This document shows, in pieces, positions 1 through 6,659 of a stretch of DNA of 8,307 nt; position 1 is the stretch's first letter, and the number at the start of each line of letters is the position of its first letter. Below the pieces are notes generated by a model. That model ran no database searches, was not told the origin of the DNA, and was given only the letters and a program-made list of their open reading frames with translations. The stretch is taken from NCBI GenBank assembly GCA_028278465.1, contig JANQEF010000088.1, positions 1-8,307 of the forward strand, given 5' to 3'. The DNA comes from Dehalococcoidia bacterium (GTDB lineage Bacteria > Chloroflexota > Dehalococcoidia > Lucifugimonadales > Lucifugimonadaceae). The translations under genes and the position numbers were made by a program.

Positions 1-1
1 C

Positions 2-1612
2 ATGCCCAACGAGGAGTATCAGGGGTTGCTGGTTGCGCCTCACGACGAGCTGCGTGCGCGGCTGCTGGACGGCGCGGACGGCGACAGGGCGGATCTGGAC
101 CGCTGCATCTCGACCGTTGACGACGACGAGGAGCTATACGAGCGAATCATCAACCTCGGCGGCCACGATGTCGGGTTTCTCACGCGGCTCTATCACGAAG
201 CCGCGCAGGTCAACGGACCTTCCGCGGTGTTTGCGTACACCGTCAAGGGCTGGGGCCTGCAGAGCGCCGCAGACCCTCGAAACCACGCAGCCACACTGTC
301 GCAGGAGCAGTTCGAGCAGCTTGGTGTGGCGATGGGCCGGGACCCTCAGAGCCCGTGGGAGCGCTTCTCCGAAGACTCCGAGGAGCACGAGTACATCGAC
401 CGCGCAACGGCGCGCCTGGCCGGGCGAAGGCCGGACACTGCGGACTCGATCCAGTTCGAAGATACAAACCTCACGATACCGGCATCGGCCTCCACGCAGG
501 ATGCCTTCGCCCGCGTGCTCCTTGAGCTCGACCGCTCCTCGCCCGAGTCGGCGCGGCGAATAGTCACAACATCCGCCGACGTCGCAACATCGACCGGCCT
601 TTCAAGTTGGATCAACCGCGCATCGGTCTTCTCCCGTGAGGAGACGCCCGACTTCCTGGGCTTCAGGGAACGCATGCTGAAATGGCTGCAGAAGCCAGAC
701 GGACGCCATATCGAACTCGGCCTCAGCGAGATGAATATGTTCCTGCTGCTCGGCCAGCTGGGACTTGCCGACCGCATGTCGGGCCAGCGGCTGGTGCCGA
801 TCGGCACCGTCTACGACCCGTTCATCGCCCGCGGCACAGACGCCCTGATCAACGCCCTCTACCAGGAATCGCGCTTCATCCTCGTCGCGACGCCTTCCGG
901 TGTATCGCTCAGCACCGAAGGCGGCGCGCACCAGGGCGTGATCACGCCGGCGCTCGGCATCAACACGCCCGGCGTCATCTACTACGAGCCTGCGTTCGCC
1001 CGTGAGGTCGAATGGATACTCCTGGACGCTGTACGTTCCATCGGCAGCGGCGATGGCGAGTCGTATCTGCTTCGCCTGAGCACGAGGCCGGTCAACCAGG
1101 CGCTCTTCCCTGAGGTTTCCGAGAGCCTGCGGGCCGATGTGCTGTCGGGCTGCTACAGGCTGCGGTCCGCAAGCGCCAGCGCGGACGCCGTGCTGAATCT
1201 GTTCGCCATAGGAGCACTGGTGGAAGAGGCGATTGGCGCTATCGAGCCGCTGGAGAGCGAAGGGATCGGTGTGAACCTGTTCGTGGTGACAAGCCCGGAC
1301 CTGCTCCACAGGCGGCTCATGGACGCAACTCAGGGTGAGCAGAGTGGGCAGGACAGCGGTCCGTGGGACCCGACAGGTCTCCTGACCGACTCCGAGATCG
1401 GGAAGCCGGTGTTGAGCGTGATCGACGGCCACCCACACTCGATGGCGTTCCTCGGCGCAGCTCTGGACAGCCCTTCAAGCGTGCTCGGCGTCACCGAGTA
1501 CGGCCAGTCAGGCTCGCGCGCCGACCTGTACCGCCACCTCGGCGTCGATTCGCAGGGCATCTTCGAGGCCGGTCTCGGGCTGGTCGACCGCTGGCGACGT
1601 CGCACCGGCTGA
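2..1612 (+). CDS. AceE-type 2-oxoacid (pyruvate) dehydrogenase E1, C-terminal part, 5'-truncated by window edge
   Basis: This is the C-terminal ~536 residues of a homodimeric, thiamine-diphosphate-dependent E1 subunit that decarboxylates a 2-oxoacid, normally pyruvate, and passes the acyl group to the E2 lipoyl domain. The order of segments follows E. coli AceE from memory: NLGGHD (51-56), AYTVKGWG (78-85, like AKTIKGYG), SEEHEYI (126-132), ELGLSEMN (238-245) with E243 at the place of the glutamate that activates the cofactor, TEGGAHQG (305-312), and a C-terminal TEYGQSGSRADLYRHLGVD like the AceE GTDGFGRSDSRENLRHHFEVD region. AceE proteins are near 890 residues, so roughly 350 N-terminal residues, including the diphosphate-binding domain, lie upstream. 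The ATG at base 2 is therefore probably internal. The active-site segments are more divergent than in proteobacterial AceE, so the substrate could be another 2-oxoacid. No E2 or E3 gene is visible. Confidence 0.85.
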   Translation: MPNEEYQGLLVAPHDELRARLLDGADGDRADLDRCISTVDDDEELYERIINLGGHDVGFLTRLYHEAAQVNGPSAVFAYTVKGWGLQSAADPRNHAATLSQEQFEQLGVAMGRDPQSPWERFSEDSEEHEYIDRATARLAGRRPDTADSIQFEDTNLTIPASASTQDAFARVLLELDRSSPESARRIVTTSADVATSTGLSSWINRASVFSREETPDFLGFRERMLKWLQKPDGRHIELGLSEMNMFLLLGQLGLADRMSGQRLVPIGTVYDPFIARGTDALINALYQESRFILVATPSGVSLSTEGGAHQGVITPALGINTPGVIYYEPAFAREVEWILLDAVRSIGSGDGESYLLRLSTRPVNQALFPEVSESLRADVLSGCYRLRSASASADAVLNLFAIGALVEEAIGAIEPLESEGIGVNLFVVTSPDLLHRRLMDATQGEQSGQDSGPWDPTGLLTDSEIGKPVLSVIDGHPHSMAFLGAALDSPSSVLGVTEYGQSGSRADLYRHLGVDSQGIFEAGLGLVDRWRRRTG

Positions 1613-1662
1613 AATCCCGCCAACGCCACGGTCCCACAACACATCCGGTCCGGTTCCCGCGC

Positions 1663-1668
1663 TAGACT
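1663..1668 (+). promoter_or_regulatory. Possible -10 element upstream of the aldehyde dehydrogenase gene
   Basis: The hexamer TAGACT lies in the 102-base gap between the E1 gene and the aldehyde dehydrogenase, 46 bases before the TTG start. It resembles a sigma-70 -10 box, but no convincing -35 box sits 16-18 bases upstream, so this is only a suggestion. The gap itself shows no clear terminator hairpin. Confidence 0.2.
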
Positions 1669-1703
1669 ACGGCTCCGCACATTCAGCCACTCAGCCAGCC
1701 ATC

Positions 1704-1709
1704 GGGGAG
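1704..1709 (+). promoter_or_regulatory. Shine-Dalgarno site that selects the TTG start of the aldehyde dehydrogenase
   Basis: GGGGAG lies five bases before the TTG at 1715. The next in-frame candidate, the ATG at 1745, has no purine-rich tract in front of it. This favours the TTG start and adds ten residues to the N-terminus, although family similarity begins only at the MNFIGGEW segment. Confidence 0.6.
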
Positions 1710-1714
1710 TCAAA

Positions 1715-3214
1715 TTGAGCCAGCCCGGGTCAGAATCGCCACGCATGAATTTCATCGGCGGAGAGTGGGTGCCGTCCGTCTCCGGCGAGACCTATCGCAC
1801 CGTCAACCCGGCCCGGCCCAAAGAGGTGGTTGGCGAGTTCCAGGCGTCGCTCCCGCAGGACGCCGAGAACGCCATCATCGCCGCCGCGAAAGCGGCTCCT
1901 GAATGGGGTCGAATGCCTGCGCCTCAGCGCGGCTCCCTGCTCTACAAGTCGCTCGCGATATTCGAGCGCCGCGTAGACGAACTGGCCCGCGCCATCACCG
2001 TCGAGGAGGGCAAGCCGATCGCCGACTCCACCGGCGAGGTCAAGCGGGCAATGAACATACTCGAGTATGCCGCTGGCGAGGGACGAAGGCTGTTCGGATA
2101 CACGACGCCTTCCGAACTGCCGGACACCGCCGCCTACACCTTCCGTCGGCCGCTCGGCGTCGTCTCGATCATCACGCCGTGGAACTTCCCGGTCGCCATC
2201 CCGGTCTGGAAGATCGCCCCCGCCCTCATCTGCGGCAACGCCATCATCTTCAAGCCCGCATCCGCCACGCCGCTGGCAGCCACCATCATCGCCGAGATCT
2301 TCGAAGAAGCGGGGCTTCCGGCCGGCGTCTTCAACCTTGTCACCGGGCCCGGCGGGTCTATCGGCAACACACTCGTCGAAGACCCGCGTGTCAACGGCGT
2401 CTCGTTCACCGGCTCGACCGAGATCGGCACGCGCATCTACGCCCGCGGCGCCGAGGCGCTGAAAAAGATCCAGGCTGAGCTCGGCGGCAAGAACGCCGCC
2501 ATCATCATGAACGACGCCGACCTAGACAAGGCAGTTCCGGGCGTAGTGCAGGGCGCGTTCGGCTCGACAGGCCAGCGCTGCACCGCCACCAGCAGAGCGA
2601 TAGTCGAGAAAGGCGTCTACGGCGAGTTCATGGACCGGCTGATCGAGCAGACAAGCGCACTCACAGTCGGCGACGGCATCAACCCGGACAACGACGTCGC
2701 TCCTCTCTCCAGCCAGAGCCAGTTCGACACCGTCCGCGAGTACATCGGCGTCGGAACGGAAGAAGGCGCAAAGCTGGCATTCGGCGGGCGGGCACTTGAA
2801 GGGCCGGAGTGGGAAGGCGGCTACTACGTCGAGCCGACGATCTTCACCGATGTGCCGCTCGACAGCCGCATCGCGCAGGAAGAGATCTTCGGGCCGGTGC
2901 TGACCGTCTTCCAGGCTGACGACGTGCAGGACGCCGTGCGCATCTCTAACTCGGTGCAGTTCGGCCTATCATCTTCGATCTACACCCGCGACCTCGTGCA
3001 GGCTCACGAGTACATCAACACCGTCGAGACCGGAATGGTTCACGTCAACGCGCCGACGCTAGGCGGTGAGGTGCACCTGCCGTTCGGCGGGCTCAAGGCA
3101 TCAGGCGTCGGACAGCGTGAGCAGGGCACTGAGGGTTTCGACTTCTTCACCGAGACGATTACAGCGTACATCGACTACTCGGCGGGCAGCCGGGAACGGT
3201 CAAGGTTCATCTAG
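1715..3214 (+). CDS. NAD(P)-dependent aldehyde dehydrogenase, 2-oxoglutarate-semialdehyde dehydrogenase-like
   Basis: A full-length (499 residues) aldehyde dehydrogenase that oxidises an aldehyde to a carboxylic acid with NAD(P)+. The fold markers are all present: TPWNFP with oxyanion Asn157, cofactor Lys180 in IFKPA, FTGSTEIG (231-238), general base Glu255 in AELGGKN, catalytic Cys289 in STGQRCTATSR, and EEIFGPV (389-395) with Glu390. The N-terminal FIGGEWVPS, the AAGEGRR segment, FPVAIPVWKIAPAL and GAFGSTGQRCTATSR resemble the Bacillus YcbD/GucD type, which oxidises 2-oxoglutarate semialdehyde at the end of sugar-acid breakdown; this comparison is from memory. Succinate-semialdehyde or another aldehyde remains possible. 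It starts at a TTG with a strong ribosome site. Its stop codon overlaps the ribosome site of the next gene, which indicates co-translation with the Gfo/Idh/MocA oxidoreductase. A cytoplasmic location is expected, as there is no signal peptide. Confidence 0.92.
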   Translation: MSQPGSESPRMNFIGGEWVPSVSGETYRTVNPARPKEVVGEFQASLPQDAENAIIAAAKAAPEWGRMPAPQRGSLLYKSLAIFERRVDELARAITVEEGKPIADSTGEVKRAMNILEYAAGEGRRLFGYTTPSELPDTAAYTFRRPLGVVSIITPWNFPVAIPVWKIAPALICGNAIIFKPASATPLAATIIAEIFEEAGLPAGVFNLVTGPGGSIGNTLVEDPRVNGVSFTGSTEIGTRIYARGAEALKKIQAELGGKNAAIIMNDADLDKAVPGVVQGAFGSTGQRCTATSRAIVEKGVYGEFMDRLIEQTSALTVGDGINPDNDVAPLSSQSQFDTVREYIGVGTEEGAKLAFGGRALEGPEWEGGYYVEPTIFTDVPLDSRIAQEEIFGPVLTVFQADDVQDAVRISNSVQFGLSSSIYTRDLVQAHEYINTVETGMVHVNAPTLGGEVHLPFGGLKASGVGQREQGTEGFDFFTETITAYIDYSAGSRERSRFI

Positions 3215-3217
3215 GAG
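3213..3217 (+). promoter_or_regulatory. Shine-Dalgarno site overlapping the upstream stop codon
   Basis: AGGAG sits five bases before the ATG at 3223, and its first two bases are the last two of the TAG stop (3212-3214) of the aldehyde dehydrogenase. A ribosome terminating on the first gene would sit on the ribosome site of the second, so the pair is probably translationally coupled. Confidence 0.7.
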
Positions 3218-3222
3218 CGAAA

Positions 3223-4479
3223 ATGGTCCAGATCCCGATTGCGATCGTCGGCGCAGGCGGCATGGGAGGCCGACACCTAAGGGCGCTCGGCGCGCTGTAC
3301 GAGAGCGGCATGGCAAACGTTGAGCTTGTCGCCGTCTGCGACCTGCGAGAGGACAACGCCAACCACCTCGCAGACACCGCAGAAGAGATGCTCGGCTCTC
3401 GTCCCGAGGTCTTCACCTCGATGGAGGAGATGCGCAACCGGCGTCCCGACATCGAAGCGGTCGACATCACGACAGACTCCGGCTCGCATCACCTTGTCGC
3501 CGAGATGGCGTTCGACCTCGGCTTCCACGTGCTCTGCGAAAAACCGCTCTCGCTCACCATCCGCGGCTGCAACCGCGTCATCGATGCGTGGAAGAAGAGC
3601 GGCAGGGTGCTGAGCGTCGGAGAACAGGAGCGTCGAGACCCGATGTGCCGCCTCAACAAGGCGGTCATCGACGCCGGCGCCATCGGCAAGCCGTACTCGT
3701 TCCTGCTCGGCTCGGCGAGCGGCGGCAGCGACATCATCATCTGGCCGTGGCGTCACTACAAGAACATCGGCGGCATCTTCGTCGACGCCGGCGTTCACGC
3801 TGTTGACCAGATGATGTACTACATGGGCGATGTCGAGGAGGTGTTCGCCGTCTCGAAGATCTGGGAGCCGAAGCGCTACCGCGGCGAGCGACTGGGCGTT
3901 GCGCACTTCTACGACCACTGGTTCGACGAGGTGCCGGACGAGATCGATGCCGACGCCGAGGACATGGTGGTCTCAACGCTGAAGTTCGCCAGCGGCGCCA
4001 TCGGCCAGTGGACTTCGTTCTACGCCGCGCACGGCGAGCCGATGCGCTACGCCATGATCTACGGCTCGAAGGGATCGATGGAGCCTGCGAAGCAGCGCCG
4101 CGGCGACCCGCTGACCGTCACGATCGACGGCGAGGGCACACTGACCGGCGACCAGGTGCTCGACCTGGTGCCAGACTTCCACCTGGACGAACTTCCGGCG
4201 AGGCTGTTCGGCGGCGACAGGATCGGTTCGTACACCGGCAAGGTGCCGTTCGAGGATGCGGACCGCTTCCTGGTAGCGCTCGAGTACTACGAGCTAGGCC
4301 AGTGCATCGCTGACGGCACGGAGCCAGAGGTGAATGCGTACGTTGGCCGTAAGGACCTTGCGGTGTGCAACGCGGCGCTGGAGTCGTCAGTGCTGGGCCG
4401 GCCGGTGACGATTGAGGAGATCGAGAACGAGGAGACGGCCGAGTACGAGGCAAGCATCAACGCCCATTGGAAGATCTGA
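3223..4479 (+). CDS. Gfo/Idh/MocA family NAD(P)-dependent oxidoreductase
   Basis: A 418-residue cytoplasmic oxidoreductase of the glucose-fructose oxidoreductase/inositol dehydrogenase family, which generally oxidises or reduces a hydroxyl group of a sugar, inositol or related polyol. The N-terminal Rossmann domain opens with AIVGAGGMGGRH, giving the G10-x-G12-x-x-G15 dinucleotide fingerprint, followed by the acidic end of strand two at D40. The family signature CEKPL has its catalytic Lys at 107. The C-terminal domain has GGIFVDAGVHAVD (183-195) with D188 and H192, the usual substrate-site pair. The protein is somewhat longer than the typical 330-390 residues, with additional acidic sequence near 235-247 and a longer C-terminus. 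It follows the aldehyde dehydrogenase by only 8 bases, so the two likely act on one pathway. The substrate cannot be read from sequence. Confidence 0.92.
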   Translation: MVQIPIAIVGAGGMGGRHLRALGALYESGMANVELVAVCDLREDNANHLADTAEEMLGSRPEVFTSMEEMRNRRPDIEAVDITTDSGSHHLVAEMAFDLGFHVLCEKPLSLTIRGCNRVIDAWKKSGRVLSVGEQERRDPMCRLNKAVIDAGAIGKPYSFLLGSASGGSDIIIWPWRHYKNIGGIFVDAGVHAVDQMMYYMGDVEEVFAVSKIWEPKRYRGERLGVAHFYDHWFDEVPDEIDADAEDMVVSTLKFASGAIGQWTSFYAAHGEPMRYAMIYGSKGSMEPAKQRRGDPLTVTIDGEGTLTGDQVLDLVPDFHLDELPARLFGGDRIGSYTGKVPFEDADRFLVALEYYELGQCIADGTEPEVNAYVGRKDLAVCNAALESSVLGRPVTIEEIENEETAEYEASINAHWKI

Positions 4480-4513
4480 GCCGGGTTGGGCGGATGCTCA
4501 GGGCGGTTGCCAG

Positions 4514-5527
4514 ATGAACAGCTCGCGCCACAACCTGTTCGGGTCGCTGTCTCGATGGGCGTCGAGCCAGCAGGAGAATTTCCTTACCGAGTCGTTCGCG
4601 CGTCTGATCGAAATTCTCAGGGATACTGTTCCGGACACTTTTGCTGATCTGATCTCGTTCATCACGAATGGCGCAGTCGACATCGCGGGAGAGCAGTCCC
4701 CGGAAGTTACGATTTCGACGCAGGTGAGCGCGGACGATTCAAACTACCCGGACCTTGAGATAAAGGGGCCTGACCTCTTGATCTGGGTGGAGGTGAAAGA
4801 CGCTTCGCCGATGAATCCGGACCAGTTGGCCCGATACTCGAAACTCCTGGAAGCGCGGAGCGTCGAACAGAAGTCTCTGGTGTTTCTTTCTCGGTCCACC
4901 TCAGAGCTGCCAGATGTTCCGCTCCTTGCAAAGCCGCTCAGTTGGACGGCGATCGCAGAGTGGCTCCGGGAAGCCGAAGACTGGGATGAAACACGGGCCG
5001 AACTGCCTGTCGCAAGCTTCGTTACAAGGGAGTTCTACGAGTTCCTGGAGGAGAAAGGCATGGCGGTCGAGAAGATCGGCTGGGAGCTGATTCCCGGCGT
5101 CTACAGCCTGCGCGATCTGCAAACGATGATGTCCGAGACGCTGCAGACGCTTCTTAGCAGCCGCATATGGGCCGCTGGCAGCCACGTGTACACCGGCTGG
5201 GGGATCTACGGCGAGGAGAGCTCGAACAGGACGGTCGCCTATCTCTTCGTCAATTATGGCGTCCCGGAAGAGATAAGGTTCTCGGTTCAGAATGAGCTGC
5301 TGAAAGAGGAGCTCCAGCACGTCTGGGAACCGCACGATAGAGACAGCTCTCGCCGGACGTTAGATATGACATCCGAGGAAGTTCACTTCCTGGCACTCTC
5401 CAGCACTTCACAGCGCCGCGTGCTCCACGATTTCGTCGAATCGTGCCTGGATGACACGACTATCGAGCAGCGAGAAACCGGTCAGTCGAAAGCGCGAATT
5501 GAGTCTGATGGGACTGCCGTCGACTGA
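4514..5527 (+). CDS. Standalone PD-(D/E)XK nuclease-superfamily-like protein
   Basis: A 337-residue soluble protein with no signal peptide or membrane segment. Its N-terminal half carries what looks like a PD-(D/E)XK nuclease core: an early acidic helix ENFLTESFARLIE (21-33), then P79-D80, then E93-V94-K95 at the end of the strand LLIWVEVK, then Q104 and Y108 in QLARYSKLL. A later strand SLVFLS (121-126) and SWTAIAEWL (143-151) are also typical of the DUF/PDDEXK_4-like group. The C-terminal half (about 190-337) is not recognised. The reading frame is open upstream to 4412, but that part overlaps the preceding gene; the ATG at 4514 has a weak GGGCGG ribosome site seven bases before it. Local GC is lower than in neighbours (32/60 and 30/60 bases at 4561-4620 and 4621-4680, against 44/60 at 2401-2460), which hints at acquisition by transfer. 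A role in defence or repair is possible but unproven. Confidence 0.7.
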   Translation: MNSSRHNLFGSLSRWASSQQENFLTESFARLIEILRDTVPDTFADLISFITNGAVDIAGEQSPEVTISTQVSADDSNYPDLEIKGPDLLIWVEVKDASPMNPDQLARYSKLLEARSVEQKSLVFLSRSTSELPDVPLLAKPLSWTAIAEWLREAEDWDETRAELPVASFVTREFYEFLEEKGMAVEKIGWELIPGVYSLRDLQTMMSETLQTLLSSRIWAAGSHVYTGWGIYGEESSNRTVAYLFVNYGVPEEIRFSVQNELLKEELQHVWEPHDRDSSRRTLDMTSEEVHFLALSSTSQRRVLHDFVESCLDDTTIEQRETGQSKARIESDGTAVD

Positions 5528-5626
5528 AGTCTGTAACCAAAATGTAAGAATCGCCGTAGAACCAGCGTGCGTTCCTGTCGTATCTGTTAGCGGTCGGTCT
5601 ATTTCGTCTGGAGCCGCGGGCAGGCT

Positions 5627-6541
5627 GTGACCTACTTAGTCTCGATATTCCAGTTCCGTTCTCGTATAGCGTTTGCCGCGCTCGTACTTGCGCTCGTCAC
5701 GATCGCTATCGCCTGCGGCACTGACGACCCGCAGGACGGAGCGCCTGGACGCGGTGCGGAACAGCCAGGTGAGCCCGGAGCGCCGGCTCCAACAGCGTCG
5801 GCAGTCCCGCAGACGCCAGGGACCGAGCCCGCTGCGCCATCACCCAACTCTACGTCCGCGCCACCCGACGGAGCCGCGCCGGGCCTCACTCCAACGCCCA
5901 TCCCGCCATCGACCATCGACGCCCCGGCGCCAGACTCGCCATCTAACCCGCCACCGATCCCGGCGCCAACAAACACACCACAACCCGGTGGCCCGGCTCC
6001 GACACCCAGGGACCCGAACTCGCCGCCACCAACCGCGACCCCGACTCCGCCGGCGCCGATCGCCACCAGCACGCCCCCGCCGCCCGCAGCCATCTGGCCC
6101 ATCGGCAGCGACTTCACGCTCCCAACAGCCAACGGTCCCGACGTCACGCTCTCGCAGCTCACCTCGCAGGGACCGGTTGTTCTTGTCTTCTACCGCGCCT
6201 TCTGGTGAACCTTCTGCAGGCAGCAACTGGTCCAGTTGCAAAGCAGGTACAGCGACATCGTCGCTGAAGGAGCGCAGATCGTTGCAGTCAGCACCGACAA
6301 CCTGAATGGCGCTGATCGAGCCGTCACCAGCTTCGGCATCGAGTTCCCGATCGCCTACACCTCTCTCGATTCGACCGTTCCCGCGTCCTACGACGTCTTC
6401 AACCTTTTCGGCGACGGGCTGGCATCGGCCTCCGTGTTCCTGCTCACCGAAGGCAACGCGATCCGCTGGCAGAGCATCGGCAGCAACTACCGTCACCAGG
6501 TCGCCGCCGAAACGATCCTCGCCGAGATACGGCGGCTCTAG
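5627..6541 (+). CDS. Probable lipoprotein selenoprotein: Pro-rich stalk plus peroxiredoxin-like domain with UxxC site (in-frame TGA)
   Basis: Read through one TGA, this gene encodes 304 residues. Residues 1-30 form a lipoprotein signal: positive RSR (11-13), a hydrophobic stretch, then IAIA-C30 as lipid anchor. Residues 31-155 are a Pro/Thr/Ala-rich linker. Residues 156-304 form a redoxin/AhpC-TSA-type domain: IGSDFTLP, the strand VVLVFYRAFW (184-193), the TGA as residue 194, T-F-C197, then IVAVSTD (218-224), FPIAYTSLD (240-248) and a C-terminal NYRHQVAAETILAEI. Related proteins have FYRGxWCPxC here, so the TGA replaces the first, reactive cysteine, and selenocysteine is the likely residue. 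The usual cis-proline before the strand VFLL appears replaced by Ala/Ser. The start is GTG with GGAG 13 bases upstream; no better start fits the signal peptide. It would reduce peroxides or disulfides outside the membrane. The alternative is a Cys-to-stop pseudogene or a base error, but no other damage is visible. Confidence 0.78.
5717..6091 (+). repeat. Low-complexity Pro/Thr/Ala-rich linker-coding stretch
   Basis: About 125 codons between the lipoprotein cysteine and the redoxin domain are dominated by Pro, Ala, Thr, Ser and Gly, with short runs such as PTATPTPP and STPPPP but no exact tandem unit. It would be an unstructured spacer holding the redox domain away from the membrane. Such TP-rich spacers are common in surface proteins of Chloroflexota and Actinobacteria. 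Confidence 0.75.
6206..6208 (+). other. Predicted selenocysteine codon (recoded UGA)
   Basis: The TGA falls in frame at codon 194, between FYRAFW and TFCRQQL. In this family the position is the first Cys of the CxxC active site. The frame continues without another stop to the TAG at 6539-6541, and the following codons encode the rest of the fold. This pattern is the classic sign of a UGA-encoded selenocysteine. Confidence 0.75.
6213..6247 (+). promoter_or_regulatory. Candidate bacterial SECIS hairpin
   Basis: A perfect 7-bp upper stem, GCAACTG (6223-6229) with CAGTTGC (6233-6239), closes a three-base loop GTC (6230-6232). A lower stem TCTGC (6213-6217) with GCAGG (6243-6247) adds four Watson-Crick pairs and one U-G, separated from the upper stem by an internal loop of 5 and 3 bases. 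The loop begins 21 bases after the TGA and its first base is G. From memory, bacterial SECIS elements need a loop G about 16-37 bases after the UGA, and the E. coli fdhF element also has GGUC at its apex. It would bind SelB to insert selenocysteine. Part of the symmetry comes from the coded QQLVQLQ, so chance cannot be fully excluded. Confidence 0.68.
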
Positions 6542-6659
6542 CCGTAGCCTGCCGCCCGGCAACTCGAAGGCGTAACATTCCTGCGCCGCCACGAGCCGTC
6601 CGGCTTCCGGCCGCGGCCCGTCACGCAACTACTCCAGCCCCAACGCGGGACCCGAACAC
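6542..6659 (+). other. Intergenic stretch with weak hairpins, no clear terminator
   Basis: This 118-base gap separates the selenoprotein from the dehydratase gene. It contains small GC inverted repeats: TGCC (6550-6553) with GGCA (6558-6561), and CCGG-CTT-CCGG near 6600-6610. Neither is followed by a T tract, so a rho-independent terminator is not supported. No convincing promoter is visible. A GGGA at 6647-6650 is the likely ribosome site for the next gene. Confidence 0.3.

Noticed and set aside
4412..4513. Extended N-terminus for the nuclease-like protein from an ATG at 4412
   Set aside because: The extra 34 residues overlap the end of the oxidoreductase gene in another frame and are Arg/Ser/Pro-rich in the manner of out-of-frame GC-rich sequence.
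5528..5626. A relatively A/T-rich gap before the lipoprotein gene as a promoter or terminator
   Set aside because: No -35/-10 pair with acceptable spacing and no hairpin with a T tract could be found by eye; a promoter is plausible but not supportable.
5632..6162. Long minus-strand open frame rich in Gly and Val opposite the lipoprotein gene
   Set aside because: It is the complement of the Pro/Thr/Ala-rich linker, whose GC-rich codons avoid stops on the other strand. It shows no recognisable motif or sensible start.
6236..6541. Independent small gene starting at the TTG at 6236
   Set aside because: It is in the same frame as the upstream lipoprotein, lacks a ribosome site, and begins mid-helix after the active site. 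It is the C-terminal part of the interrupted redoxin domain.
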